The notes below the pieces were generated by a model, which saw only the letters and a program-made list of their open reading frames with translations, made no database searches and was not told the origin of the DNA. The position numbers and the translations under genes are program-made. From Atribacterota bacterium (lineage in GTDB: Bacteria; Atribacterota; Phoenicimicrobiia; Phoenicimicrobiales; Phoenicimicrobiaceae), in contig DAOUTX010000002.1 in assembly GCA_030668465.1 (NCBI GenBank), positions 1-21,825 on the forward strand: a DNA stretch of 21,825 nt, read 5' to 3'. Below, piece after piece: positions 7,153-15,899 of this stretch; position 1 is the first letter of the stretch, and each line of letters begins with the position of its first letter.

Positions 7153-8097
7153 TTATATCTCATATTCCATAAAATCTTCTGCTAATATAGTTTCAGGAAA
7201 TACGCTCTGAGCCTCAACAAGTAAATCACTCTCAGTTATTACCAACTTATTATTCGAGCTATATCGAGGACTAATGTGAGTTAGTATCAACTTTTTAACC
7301 CGAGCCTGTTTGGCAACCTTAGCAGCTATTGTGGCAGTCGAATGAAAATTTCTCTTAGCCAGGTCTTCTTCCTGTTGGGAAAAGGTTGTTTCATGAATTA
7401 AGAGATCGGCACCTTTAGCCAGATGCAATAAATTTTCACAATAGGTAGTATCACCACAAAAGACTATCTTTCTCCCTTTTCTAATTTCGTTTACAAAATA
7501 CTTACCCTGAAAGATTCTTCCATTTGGTAATTCGACTGTTTTGCCCTCTTTTAGAGTACGATAAATTGGACCAAGAGGAACATTTAATCGACGGGCTTTA
7601 TCTATTAAAAAATGGCTCCTATCCTTTTTTTCTTCGACAGAATAGGCATAAGTTTTAATATTGTGATTTACCTCTGTGTATCGAACTATATACTCCTCAT
7701 CTTCCCAGATGATTCCTGCTGATAAATTTAGTGGGATAATTTCTATCTCAATTTCATAAGGGATATAGGTTTTGGTTATATTTAGAGTTTCTTTTAAATA
7801 TATATCCAGACCTTCGGGACCAAATATTTGAACTTTTTGCTGATTTTTTCCGCCCCTTAAACCCCGGGAAGCCAATAGACCCGGAAGCCCAAATACATGA
7901 TCCCCATGTAAATGAGAAATAAAAATCTTTTCTAATTTAGATAATTTCAAAGAGGTTTTTTGAATCTGCTGTTGAGTGCCTTCTCCGCAATCCCATAACC
8001 ATAGTTTGTTTTTATTAATAAAAACAAGAGCAATAGAAGATACATTACGTTTCAAAGTAGGCATGCCCGAACTGGTGCCTAAAAATATAACTTTCAT
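7153..8097 (-). CDS. rnz: Ribonuclease Z (tRNA 3'-processing endonuclease)
   Basis: This is a metallo-beta-lactamase-fold endonuclease that cleaves pre-tRNA 3' trailers. The 314 residues carry the zinc-binding motif HLHGDH (62-67) followed by GLPGLLAS. They also carry the substrate-recognition segment LNVPLGP, the metal ligands in FCGDTTY and LLIHETTF, the HST motif, and LILTHISPRY near the end. Length is normal for the bacterial RNase Z short form. ATG at 8097 has an AGGTGA-type ribosome binding site overlapping the end of mogA, so it appears to be the distal gene of the cofactor operon. The link to molybdopterin synthesis is probably only shared transcription. Confidence 0.96.
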   Translation of the reverse strand: MKVIFLGTSSGMPTLKRNVSSIALVFINKNKLWLWDCGEGTQQQIQKTSLKLSKLEKIFISHLHGDHVFGLPGLLASRGLRGGKNQQKVQIFGPEGLDIYLKETLNITKTYIPYEIEIEIIPLNLSAGIIWEDEEYIVRYTEVNHNIKTYAYSVEEKKDRSHFLIDKARRLNVPLGPIYRTLKEGKTVELPNGRIFQGKYFVNEIRKGRKIVFCGDTTYCENLLHLAKGADLLIHETTFSQQEEDLAKRNFHSTATIAAKVAKQARVKKLILTHISPRYSSNNKLVITESDLLVEAQSVFPETILAEDFMEYEI

Positions 8098-8103
8098 TAA
8101 TTT

Positions 8104-8610
8104 TCACCTAATTTCTTCATCATTTCTTCCACACTCAGTAGCTTGGCTTTTTAAAATTTCTATACCGTGCGGTAATGCCTTTAATACTATTTCTAAAGAT
8201 TCTCTTACTCCTTTAGGACTACCGGGTAAATTTATAATCAAACTTTCTTTTCTAATCCCTGCCACCCCTCGAGATAATATCGCTCGATTGGTCTTTTTAA
8301 AACTTTCACTTCTTATAATTTCGCTAATCCCTGAAACTTCTTTTTCTATTACTTCTAAGGTAGCGTCAGGAGTAACATCTCTTTTGGCTAAACCAGTTCC
8401 TCCTGTAGTTAAAATTAAATCGAGATGTAAATTATCAACTGCCTTTATTAACTCCTCTTGAATAATATCCTTTTCATCAGGAATAATTTGATAATATTTA
8501 ACTTCTCCATTAATCTTCTTGACTGCTTCTTCGATTGCTTTCCCACTTAAATCTTCTCTCTCTCCTTTTGACCCTTTATCGCTTATGGTTAAAATCCCGA
8601 CTTTAATCAT
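8104..8610 (-). CDS. mogA: MogA/MoaB-family molybdopterin adenylyltransferase
   Basis: This enzyme adenylylates molybdopterin (MPT + ATP to MPT-AMP) before metal insertion by MoeA. The 168 residues contain VGILTISDKGSKGEREDLSG at the start, the nucleotide/MPT-binding loop TTGGTGLAKRDVTPDAT in the middle, and NLPGSPKGVRES near the end. The start overlaps the MOSC gene's stop by four bases, and rnz begins seven bases after its stop. MogA and MoaB are hard to tell apart by eye; in an operon with two MoeA genes and no other family member, the adenylyltransferase role is most likely. Confidence 0.92.
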   Translation of the reverse strand: MIKVGILTISDKGSKGEREDLSGKAIEEAVKKINGEVKYYQIIPDEKDIIQEELIKAVDNLHLDLILTTGGTGLAKRDVTPDATLEVIEKEVSGISEIIRSESFKKTNRAILSRGVAGIRKESLIINLPGSPKGVRESLEIVLKALPHGIEILKSQATECGRNDEEIR

Positions 8611-9089
8611 TCGTAAAGCACCTCAATTTCATCACCGGTTTTTACTTTTCCGCCCTCTAAAACGCGAGCAAAAATACCTTCCCGGGGCATTACGCAATCT
8701 CCAATCTTTTTTCTTATTTCGCAGTCATAATGGCATTTTTTTCCAATCTGGGTAACTTCCAATTGCACCGCTTCGCCAATCTTTAACTTTGCGCCTATTG
8801 GAAGCTTATACAGGATTAAACCTTTCACTGTTAAATTCTCAGCAAAGTCCCCATGTTTTATTTTAAATCCCTTTCCTTTCATCTTATTAATACTTTCCAC
8901 TCCTAATAAGCTAATCTGCCGGTGCCATTTGCCTGAATGAGCATCTTTTTCTAATCCGAAGTCCTCGATTAATAGCCCTTCAGCTATCCTTTTTTTTACA
9001 GTCCCCTTCTTTTCACTTCGACATACAGCTACTATCTTTCCTTTTATCTTATCCATTTTATCTTTTTTCTCCTTATCATTTATCCGCAT
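8607..9089 (-). CDS. MOSC-domain protein of the cofactor operon
   Basis: This is a stand-alone MOSC domain (MOCO sulfurase C-terminal type), a beta-barrel fold thought to bind molybdenum or tungsten cofactor and carry sulfur on a conserved cysteine. Visible marks are SEKKGTVKK, KWHRQISLLG, GDFAENLTVKG, and GDCVMPREGIFARV with the conserved Cys, ending GGKVKTGDEIEVL. The frame can begin at TTG 9095, ATG 9089 or ATG 9056. I chose 9089 because GAGGG lies seven bases upstream; 9056 (MDKIKGKIVAVC) also has AAGGAG at longer spacing and matches the usual family N-terminus. The gene is packed against moaC and overlaps mogA. Confidence 0.88.
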   Translation of the reverse strand: MRINDKEKKDKMDKIKGKIVAVCRSEKKGTVKKRIAEGLLIEDFGLEKDAHSGKWHRQISLLGVESINKMKGKGFKIKHGDFAENLTVKGLILYKLPIGAKLKIGEAVQLEVTQIGKKCHYDCEIRKKIGDCVMPREGIFARVLEGGKVKTGDEIEVLYE

Positions 9090-9091
9090 AT

Positions 9092-9589
9092 TCAATCCCT
9101 CTTTTTTAATGGTCTCGAAAAATACCCACTCTTGCCTCCGCTTTTTTCTAAAAGATATATCGATTTAATAGCCATCCCCCTGTCTACTGCTTTACACATA
9201 TCATAAATAGTAAGACCAGCAGCCGCTACTGCAGTTAAAGCTTCCATCTCCACTCCGGTTTTGCCCATGGTTTTGACTTTAGATTGAATAATAATCTTAT
9301 TTTCATTCTCATTGATTGTAAAATTAAGATCCACATTGGTAAGCATTAAAGGATGACACATGGGAATAATCTGACTGGTCATTTTAGCAGCCATAATGCC
9401 GGCTACCTGAGCTACTGCCAAAACGTCTCCCTTGGCGATCTTTCTATCTTTAATCAGCTTCAAAGTCTCTGGTTGCATAACTATAGAACCTTCCGCAATA
9501 GCTATTCGTTGCGTGTCTTCTTTACCTCCAACATCCACCATATGCGCTCTTCCGTTTTTATTAAAATGGCTTAGTTCTTTTTCTTTCAT
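9092..9589 (-). CDS. moaC: Cyclic pyranopterin monophosphate synthase MoaC
   Basis: MoaC converts the MoaA product 3',8-cyclo-H2GTP into cPMP, the first stable molybdopterin precursor. Family marks are HMVDVGGKEDTQR, KGDVLAVAQVAGIMAAK, IPMCHPL, and the C-terminal GKTGVEMEAL and KAVDRGM with conserved catalytic Lys and Asp. The open frame extends to 9646, inside moaA. The ATG at 9589 follows GGAGG at eight bases and gives 165 residues, the normal length. The ribosome binding site overlaps the moaA stop, so translation is likely coupled. It is followed directly by the MOSC gene. Confidence 0.96.
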   Translation of the reverse strand: MKEKELSHFNKNGRAHMVDVGGKEDTQRIAIAEGSIVMQPETLKLIKDRKIAKGDVLAVAQVAGIMAAKMTSQIIPMCHPLMLTNVDLNFTINENENKIIIQSKVKTMGKTGVEMEALTAVAAAGLTIYDMCKAVDRGMAIKSIYLLEKSGGKSGYFSRPLKKRD

Positions 9590-9593
9590 TTTG

Positions 9594-10604
9594 CTATCCT
9601 CCAATTTTAGACATCTTAAAAGAGTCTCTATTTGAGAATTTCTCATTTAATCTATGACCTTCGGGTTTTATGCTTATTGCTTCTCCTATATTATTTCTTA
9701 TTATTTTACTCCTGATTATTTTATCATCGGCTTTTGTATTCCTAATCGCCCGTTTAATATCAATCTCTATATTCGAAAACAAACAAGGCCTTAATTTGCC
9801 TTCGGAAGTTAACCTTATCCGATTACAGGTTTTACAAAAATGCTGACTCAAGGCAGTAATAAAACCAATGGTACCTTGACCACCTTTAATCTGGTAATAT
9901 TTTGCGGGTCCATTACCTGAATTTATATCAATAGGTCTAAATGAGTATTTTTCCGCCAAACTCTCTTTAATTTCTAAAACTGAAATAAATTTGTCCCTGT
10001 AATTATCTTTTAGCTCTTCTCCAGAGAGCATAAATTCAATAAAACGAATATTTAACGGTCTTCCTAAAGTCAATCTTACAAAATCTTCTACTTCATCATC
10101 GTTAATTCCCCTAATCAGTACAGTATTAATTTTGATAGGTAATAATCCTGCCTTTAAAGCAGAATCGATTCCTTTTAATGCTTTTTCTAAACTTCCCCCT
10201 CGAGTGATTCTTTTATATTTTTCTTCCTGCAGGGAATCTAAACTAATATTTACCCGATTCAGTCCTGCATCTTTTAATTTCTCAGCATATTCACTTAAGA
10301 AAAAACCATTAGTGGTTAAAGATATATCTTCTAGTTTTTTAATCTCTTTTAATTTCTTTATAAAATCTACTACTCCTTTTCTGGCTAAAGGTTCACCGCC
10401 AGTAATCCTGACTTTAGTAACACCTAAATTTACCGCTTCTTCGATAATTTCTACAATTTCTTCATACCTTAAAATTTCTTCATGTGGGATAAATTCAAAT
10501 TGTTCTTCGGGTTTGCAGTAAATGCAACTATAGTTACATCTATCGGTAATAGAAACCCGAAGGTAGGAAATTTCTCTCCCCAAATTATCTATTAGTTTAT
10601 TCAT
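9594..10604 (-). CDS. moaA: GTP 3',8-cyclase MoaA (radical SAM)
   Basis: MoaA uses S-adenosylmethionine and two [4Fe-4S] clusters to rearrange GTP to 3',8-cyclo-H2GTP. The radical SAM cluster motif is CNYSCIYC (Cys23, 27, 30) with ITGGEPL after it. The second cluster is held by Cys257, Cys260 and Cys274 in FCKTCNRIR and LRPCLFS. The protein ends in Gly-Gly, the conserved C-terminal tail needed for catalysis in this family. Length (336) is normal. ATG at 10604 overlaps the stop of the moeA-PBP gene by four bases (ATGA). The product goes to MoaC, encoded next. Confidence 0.97.
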   Translation of the reverse strand: MNKLIDNLGREISYLRVSITDRCNYSCIYCKPEEQFEFIPHEEILRYEEIVEIIEEAVNLGVTKVRITGGEPLARKGVVDFIKKLKEIKKLEDISLTTNGFFLSEYAEKLKDAGLNRVNISLDSLQEEKYKRITRGGSLEKALKGIDSALKAGLLPIKINTVLIRGINDDEVEDFVRLTLGRPLNIRFIEFMLSGEELKDNYRDKFISVLEIKESLAEKYSFRPIDINSGNGPAKYYQIKGGQGTIGFITALSQHFCKTCNRIRLTSEGKLRPCLFSNIEIDIKRAIRNTKADDKIIRSKIIRNNIGEAISIKPEGHRLNEKFSNRDSFKMSKIGG

Positions 10605-12586
10605 TCTTTTATCACCATTCCACTCTGAGAGAGGTCATATCCACCCAAATTCAAGACTTTTTTCCTAAATTTTTCCGATCTAATAATAGTCAATAATTTT
10701 TGAATCTTTAAAGAAGAGTAGTACTCTTTTGATATAATTACATCATACCTCTCTTTGGCCACTGGCACAAAATCTAAGCTAAAGGCTTTGGCAGCAGACA
10801 AAATCCCCAGGCTTGCATCTACGCTCCCCTCCGCTACAGCAGAAGCCACCATTAAATGGGTGTACTCTTCCTTAGAATAACCCTGAATATCTAAAGGATT
10901 AATGCCTTTCTTTTTTAATAGATAATCCAATAAAACTCTGGTTCCTGACCCTTTCTGTCTATTAATAAACTTTATATCCTTTTTAACTAAATCATCTATT
11001 CCTTTGATATTTTTTGGATTTCCTCTTTTTACCATTACCCCTTGTTCTCGGTATGTTAGATTCACAACTATTAATTCTCTCTGAGGAAGCATCTTTTTTA
11101 TATAAGGAAAATTATATTCTCCACTCTCTGGATCCAATAGATGAGCGGTAGCAAGGTGGGTTCTTTTTTGTTTCAAGGCTAATAATCCTCCCATACTCCC
11201 TACATTAAAGGACACTAAACTAAAATCAGAAAATTCTTCTTGTAATTCATTTCTTAAAATATCCAAAACTAAATCATGACTCCCGGTCACAATGATATTA
11301 TTCTTTATTCTATTTAAATCTTCTAAAAGTTCGGCTTCTACTTCTTCTCCGAAATCTACTCCTTCCTTAAGTAAAGGAATACGAATCAAGGCATCTGCTT
11401 CTACCAAAGAAGTAACCACTCCCGCTCCTCGGGAAAGAGGATAAGCCATTAATTTGCCATCTATATTTCCTAATTTTACTCTTAGAAATTCCTCATCTCC
11501 TAAACGAGAAACCACTTTGTGGGCCATATGGACTTTAATTTCTTCTCGCCTTTTTACGATCAAACCTAACTTATGGAAGATTAAAGGTTTCAAAAATTTC
11601 TCCGCAGCGATGATTGCCGAGATGGGGTAACCAGGAAGCCCGATGAGAGGAGTGTCATCAATAATTCCTAAAATTGTCGGTTTCCCTGGCATAATAGCTA
11701 CTCCGTGAACCACAACATCACCTATACTTTTGACAATCTCGGAAGTGAAATCTTTTGAACCAGCAGAGGAACCGGCAAGGACCACTACTACATCATTTTG
11801 TGAGGTAGCTTCAAGCAAAATCCTTTTTAAATCTACAGGGATGTCTTTAACAATTTCGTATACTCTTGCCTTTCCTCCCCACTCGTAAATCAAACCTTTA
11901 ATTATTTTAGAATTATATTCAATAATTTTACCAGGACTAATTTCTTCCCCGGGTGGAATCAACTCATTACCCGTAGGTATAACCGTTACCTTAGGCTTCC
12001 TGCGGACAAAAAGTTGGTTTATTCCTCCTGCCAATAAAGCTCCAATATCTACTGGACGGATTTTATGATTTACAGGGATAATTAACTTATTAGCTACCAC
12101 ATCTTCCCCAATGTTGCGGATATGTTGCCCCGGGGAAACTGCTGAAAATATTTTAATTTCTTTAATATTTTCTTCTTTTAAATCATCGATAAAATCATTA
12201 GAAATATCTTTGTTCTTATTTCCTTTAAATTCACTCAAAGGATTTATATCTTCAATCTTTATAACTGCATCTAAACCGAAAGGTATGGGATCACCGGTAT
12301 TTATAAAATGAAAGTCTTGATCAATTTTTAAAGTGAAGGGAGAAGATTCAGAAGCTCCATAAGTATCCTTTGCTCTGACTACTACCCCATCCATAGCTGC
12401 CGCCTGATAATAAGGAGAGGATATTTTGGCAAAAATTGGTTCTGCGGTAATCCGTCCTAAAGAATCTTCAGTAGAAACCAATTCTCCTTTGAGAGGCTGA
12501 GCAAGTTTGCATTTTAACAAAGCTTTATAAAATTTTTCTTGAGCTTCTTTTAAAGTTAATTTACTTAAATAAATATTTCTTCTCAA
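10601..12586 (-). CDS. moeA: MoeA fused to a C-terminal periplasmic-binding-protein-like domain
   Basis: Residues 1 to about 410 are a molybdopterin molybdotransferase: AMDGVVVRA near 65, INTGDPIP, PTGNELIP, the loop LAGSSAGSKDFTSE, and GLPGYPISAII. After a short linker, residues from about 430 to 661 form a PBP-like domain (IVTGSHDLVLDIL, GSMGGLLALK, TAHLLDPESGEYN, FINRQKGSGTR, ASAVAEGSVDAS). This resembles the PF12727 type and is distantly like the TupA/ModA fold, but it lacks a signal peptide and is therefore cytoplasmic. MoeA inserts molybdate or tungstate into adenylylated molybdopterin; the extra domain may bind oxyanion or nucleotide, which is unproven. The start is TTG at 12586, with GGAGG ten bases upstream. 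It overlaps moaA by four bases and is preceded by a 240-base repeat-bearing gap. Confidence 0.92.
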   Translation of the reverse strand: MRRNIYLSKLTLKEAQEKFYKALLKCKLAQPLKGELVSTEDSLGRITAEPIFAKISSPYYQAAAMDGVVVRAKDTYGASESSPFTLKIDQDFHFINTGDPIPFGLDAVIKIEDINPLSEFKGNKNKDISNDFIDDLKEENIKEIKIFSAVSPGQHIRNIGEDVVANKLIIPVNHKIRPVDIGALLAGGINQLFVRRKPKVTVIPTGNELIPPGEEISPGKIIEYNSKIIKGLIYEWGGKARVYEIVKDIPVDLKRILLEATSQNDVVVVLAGSSAGSKDFTSEIVKSIGDVVVHGVAIMPGKPTILGIIDDTPLIGLPGYPISAIIAAEKFLKPLIFHKLGLIVKRREEIKVHMAHKVVSRLGDEEFLRVKLGNIDGKLMAYPLSRGAGVVTSLVEADALIRIPLLKEGVDFGEEVEAELLEDLNRIKNNIIVTGSHDLVLDILRNELQEEFSDFSLVSFNVGSMGGLLALKQKRTHLATAHLLDPESGEYNFPYIKKMLPQRELIVVNLTYREQGVMVKRGNPKNIKGIDDLVKKDIKFINRQKGSGTRVLLDYLLKKKGINPLDIQGYSKEEYTHLMVASAVAEGSVDASLGILSAAKAFSLDFVPVAKERYDVIISKEYYSSLKIQKLLTIIRSEKFRKKVLNLGGYDLSQSGMVIKE

Positions 12587-12602
12587 ATCAATTTTTCCTC
12601 CC

Positions 12603-12666
12603 CTAATTAGCCGTTAGTACATAGTTAGCTAGTTAACTGGTTTGTTGGTTAATTAGTTTAGTATTA
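12603..12666. repeat. Octad array B3 in the moeA / moeA-PBP gap
   Basis: Eight consecutive 8-bp steps, many ending in GTT (ACATAGTT, AGCTAGTT, AACTGGTT, TGTTGGTT, AATTAGTT), keep phase throughout. It ends only about 16 bases upstream of the moeA-PBP TTG codon and would be part of any transcript reading through the cofactor genes. Confidence 0.7.
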
Positions 12667-12688
12667 ATTCTTCAATATACTCATTTCT

Positions 12689-12712
12689 CAACCAGCTAAC
12701 CAGGTAACTATT
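12689..12712. repeat. Short octad array B4
   Basis: Three units, CAACCAGC, TAACCAGG and TAACTATT. TAACCAGG also occurs as a unit of the long array at 19102-19109. Confidence 0.55.
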
Positions 12713-12722
12713 CCTTTTCTCT

Positions 12723-12764
12723 CAATACGCAATACTCGATACGCTACACGTTGTACGCTATTTT
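12723..12764. repeat. Heptad array A5
   Basis: Units CAATACG, CAATACT, CGATACG, CTACACG and TTGTACG are in register, followed by a pyrimidine-rich tail. It follows octad array B4 after only 10 bases, another instance of the two periods being neighbours. Confidence 0.7.
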
Positions 12765-12792
12765 TCTTCTTCATTATAACTATATACTATAT

Positions 12793-12815
12793 AAAAACAG
12801 AGCTGCCTGCTTTTT
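12793..12815. terminator. Weak hairpin after moeA, possible attenuator
   Basis: CAG with flanking AAAAA pairs with CTG followed by TTTTT on the minus strand, giving 8 bp with one bulged G and a six-base loop. It lies just after the moeA stop and could partly terminate transcription before the moeA-PBP gene. A TATAAT-like hexamer lies just beyond on the minus strand but has no good -35, so I do not call a promoter. Confidence 0.35.
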
Positions 12816-12826
12816 ACTAAGTTTAG

Positions 12827-14089
12827 CTAAAACAATTTAACCATTACCTTACTGCCCTTTTCTAATCCTTCGATATTTAATCCTATCTTTATTAAACCTG
12901 ATGCCCGAACCATAGTAGAAATTAATCCTGATTTCCCCAGAATAGGGTCAGCATAAAATTTTTCACCTTCTTTATATACAAATACCCGTACGTAATCTTC
13001 TCTTCCCGAATCTGAAACCATATTGCAGGTCAACTCTGCTTCTATTTCTTTGGTAGAATTATTATTGTATTCTCCCTCCTGTAACCAGCTAATCAAAGGC
13101 CGCACAAAAAGGTCAAAAATTATCATCGCTGAGACTGGATGACCGGGCAAGCCAAATATCGGCCTATTGTCAGCTATGGCAAGTATAGTAGGTTTCCCTG
13201 GTTTTACCGATACTCCATGAATCAACACGCCGGGTTTCCCTAATCCATTAAGCACTTCTAAGGTAACATCTCTTGCCCCCACTGAACTCCCTCCGGAAAT
13301 AATTACCGCTTCTGCCTTATCTTCTTTGATAGCCTTTTTTATCTCCTGCTCCAATAGAATAACTTCATCTTTAATAATCCCTCTATAAATTGGAACCCCA
13401 CCTGCCTCTTCAATGCAAGCTCCAAGTGTGTAAGAATTTATATCTCTTATCTGTCCTATCCGGGGTTTGCTTTCAGCTGGGATTATTTCATTGCCCGTTG
13501 AAATAATAGCAATTCTTGGTTTCCTATAGATTTTGATATTAGTTTTCCCTATTCCAGCTAAAACTCCTATGTCCTGTGGACGTAATCTGCTTCCTTTTCT
13601 TAATATAATCTCTCTTATTTTTAAATCCTCATCCTCTCGAACTACATTTTCCCAGGGAGAAATTGACTTCCTTGCCTCAATGGTAGTATCATTAATCTGT
13701 TCGGTATATTCTACCATCATCACCGCATTTGCTCCCTTAGGGAGCATGCCCCCAGTGGATATTTTTACTGCCTCTCCAGAATTGATTCTAAATTCAGGTT
13801 TAACACCCATCTTTATTTCTCCTATAATCTCCAAATAGGAAGGTAAATTACCAGTTGCTCCAAAAGAATCTTCTGCCCTAATGGCATAACCATCCATTGT
13901 AGAACGATTAAAACCAGGTAGATTGGCGGGTGCAACTATATCTTCCGCTAAAAACCTATGTAAAGTTATTTTAATATCGACTTCCTCTATGTTGTTCTTG
14001 ATTATCTCCTTTAAATTTAAATGATTTTTTAGCTTCGTAATTACCTCTTGGGGAGTACTAACTTTAAATAAGGATTTTACCATGTTCAT
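12827..14089 (-). CDS. moeA: Molybdopterin molybdotransferase MoeA
   Basis: This 420-residue MoeA shows all four domains: N-terminal TPQEVITKL and DIVAPANLPGFNRSTMDGYA (about 50-70), STGGMLPKGANAVMMVEYTE, RPQDIGVLAGIG, STGNEIIP, the active-site loop ISGGSSVGARD, GVSVKPGKPTILA, and GLPGHPVSAMI, plus the C-terminal barrel ending KGSKVMVKLF. It inserts metal into MPT-AMP from MogA. The ATG at 14089 has AGGAG seven bases before it. It lies 64 bases after tupC. With the moeA-PBP gene it forms a pair; lineages that use tungsten or both metals often have two MoeA proteins, and a split of metal preference is a plausible inference. Confidence 0.95.
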   Translation of the reverse strand: MNMVKSLFKVSTPQEVITKLKNHLNLKEIIKNNIEEVDIKITLHRFLAEDIVAPANLPGFNRSTMDGYAIRAEDSFGATGNLPSYLEIIGEIKMGVKPEFRINSGEAVKISTGGMLPKGANAVMMVEYTEQINDTTIEARKSISPWENVVREDEDLKIREIILRKGSRLRPQDIGVLAGIGKTNIKIYRKPRIAIISTGNEIIPAESKPRIGQIRDINSYTLGACIEEAGGVPIYRGIIKDEVILLEQEIKKAIKEDKAEAVIISGGSSVGARDVTLEVLNGLGKPGVLIHGVSVKPGKPTILAIADNRPIFGLPGHPVSAMIIFDLFVRPLISWLQEGEYNNNSTKEIEAELTCNMVSDSGREDYVRVFVYKEGEKFYADPILGKSGLISTMVRASGLIKIGLNIEGLEKGSKVMVKLF

Positions 14090-14153
14090 TGCTTATCTCC
14101 TAATTATTGATTATTTACATATTATTATTTTAAAAATATCTCGTTTCTTAAAA

Positions 14154-15173
14154 TTAATATAATTTTACTGCTGAAGCCTTAAAAGTGAGATAAATTTTGC
14201 TTCCCAGATTGAGATTCATATCTTGAAATGATTCTTTGGTAATAATCGTCACTAAGGGGATGCCCATATCTATTTCTAATTTTACCAAATGATTTTGCTC
14301 AATAATCTTGGTTATTTTCCCTAAAAAGGAATTTCTGGCACTGGATTGAAACTGTTCATAAGACAAGATTATATCTCTGGGGTCAATAGAAATATATGCA
14401 AGACCAAATTTTTCACTCACTATAGCAAATTTTATATTTCCTATAGTTTTGAACCATTTTAAGCCATCTTCCTCTTCTATTATTTCTCCCCGAAGAAGAT
14501 TTTCCGGAACTTTTTTAATAATTTTACCATCTAAAAGGGAAATCACCTCATCAGCTAAACGATAAGCCTGGGAAAGGTCATGAGTTGTAAATATTACAGT
14601 TGTTTCAATCTCTTTCTTTATTATTTTAATAATTCTTTCCACTACATCTATGTGCTTCTGATCTATACTTGCGGTAGGTTCATCTAAAAAAAGAACTTCT
14701 GGCTCTATCACTAAGGCCCTGGCAATTACCACTCGTTGAGCTTCTCCGCCCGACAATTGGTTCGCTTTTCTATCTTTAAAACCGGAAAGTCCTACTATAT
14801 TTAAAGCACTTCTAATTCTACTTTTTTGAACTTTAGAAGGAATTGATCTTATTTTTAATCCATAGGCAATATTATCATAGACTGTAGAATGAAATAAGAA
14901 AGGATCCTGATTTACTAAAGTCATCTTCCGTCGAATCTCTAAGGTATCAGAATTTTTTTTATCAGTAATCTTTTGATCATAAAAAAATATTTTACCTTCA
15001 TCTGGTTTCTCTAATAAATTTAAAATATTGAGCAAAGTAGTCTTACCTGACCCGTTCGGTCCGACAATAGCGTAAATCTTACCTGCTTGAAAATTCAAAT
15101 TATCTACATCTAATACAATTTTACTATTATAAGCTTTCTTTAAATTTCTAACTTTAAATATTAATTTATCCAT
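14154..15173 (-). CDS. tupC: Tungstate ABC transporter ATPase TupC
   Basis: This ABC ATPase powers oxyanion import. Walker A is GPNGSGKTT (38-46), Q-loop Gln87, signature LSGGEAQR (138-145), Walker B VLFLDEPTAS, and the switch His196 in TTHDLSQ. From about residue 270 a TOBE/Mop-like segment (SFLGKITKI to TFKASAVKLY) follows, a domain that binds molybdate or tungstate in ModC relatives. It sits nine bases after tupB, which with TupA identifies the system as tungstate-type. The ribosome binding site is weak, so coupling with tupB is likely. Confidence 0.93.
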   Translation of the reverse strand: MDKLIFKVRNLKKAYNSKIVLDVDNLNFQAGKIYAIVGPNGSGKTTLLNILNLLEKPDEGKIFFYDQKITDKKNSDTLEIRRKMTLVNQDPFLFHSTVYDNIAYGLKIRSIPSKVQKSRIRSALNIVGLSGFKDRKANQLSGGEAQRVVIARALVIEPEVLFLDEPTASIDQKHIDVVERIIKIIKKEIETTVIFTTHDLSQAYRLADEVISLLDGKIIKKVPENLLRGEIIEEEDGLKWFKTIGNIKFAIVSEKFGLAYISIDPRDIILSYEQFQSSARNSFLGKITKIIEQNHLVKLEIDMGIPLVTIITKESFQDMNLNLGSKIYLTFKASAVKLY

Positions 15174-15182
15174 ATTTTAAGT

Positions 15183-15875
15183 TCACACTCTCTTACTTTG
15201 AAAATAGTGGAGTAAAATATTTATACTGAAGGCGACAAATAATAATATAATTCCCAGGGCAATAGCGAAACCAAATTCTCCCTTGGTAGTCTCCAGGGCA
15301 ATAGCAGTGGTCATAACCCGTGTGCTTCCCTTTATATTTCCTCCTAACATCATGGCAGCCCCAACCTCGGCAATTACTCTTCCAAATCCAGTAATTATCG
15401 CAGCTAACACTGCATAGCGAGCTTCTTTAATCACCATCCAGGCAGATTGAGCTTCAGTTGCTCCCAGAGTTAATGCGGTATTCTTAACTCTTTTATCAAT
15501 TCCCTGTACCGCCGAATGAGTAAGAGCGATAATTATAGGAACAGCTAATATAAACTGGCCAAGAATCATGGCTGAAGGAGTATATAATAATTCAAAGACT
15601 CCCAGTGGTCCTCTTCGAGAAATTAAAGAATAAACAATCAGTCCTATAACTACTGTTGGTAAGGCCAGTAGGGTATTCACTAAAGCTACACTAAATCTTT
15701 TCCCCCAATAATCTTTTACTGCCATTAAAAATCCTAAATATACTCCCAATAATGAGGCTAAAATAACAGCGGTTAACGATACTTTTAATGAAAGTAAGAC
15801 AATATTGAATATTTCACTATCTAAAGTGAAAATTAATTGAAAAGCCTTCTGTATACCTTCAATAATAAAATCCAA
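15183..15875 (-). CDS. tupB: Tungstate ABC transporter permease TupB
   Basis: This integral membrane permease of 230 residues has about five to six hydrophobic segments (for example VSLTAVILASLLGVYLGFL, ALPTVVIGLIVYSL and the last near IALGIILLFVAFSIN). The cytoplasmic coupling region has TLGATEAQSAW, and EVGAAMMLGGNIKGSTRVMT near the C-terminus is typical of TupB/WtpB-like permeases. The start is TTG at 15875, with GAGGT seven bases upstream. It is separated from tupA by 243 bases made almost wholly of octad and heptad repeats, which is unusual for partners of one transporter. Confidence 0.93.
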   Translation of the reverse strand: MDFIIEGIQKAFQLIFTLDSEIFNIVLLSLKVSLTAVILASLLGVYLGFLMAVKDYWGKRFSVALVNTLLALPTVVIGLIVYSLISRRGPLGVFELLYTPSAMILGQFILAVPIIIALTHSAVQGIDKRVKNTALTLGATEAQSAWMVIKEARYAVLAAIITGFGRVIAEVGAAMMLGGNIKGSTRVMTTAIALETTKGEFGFAIALGIILLFVAFSINILLHYFQSKRV

Positions 15876-15899
15876 AATATTACCTCGATATAAAAATTT

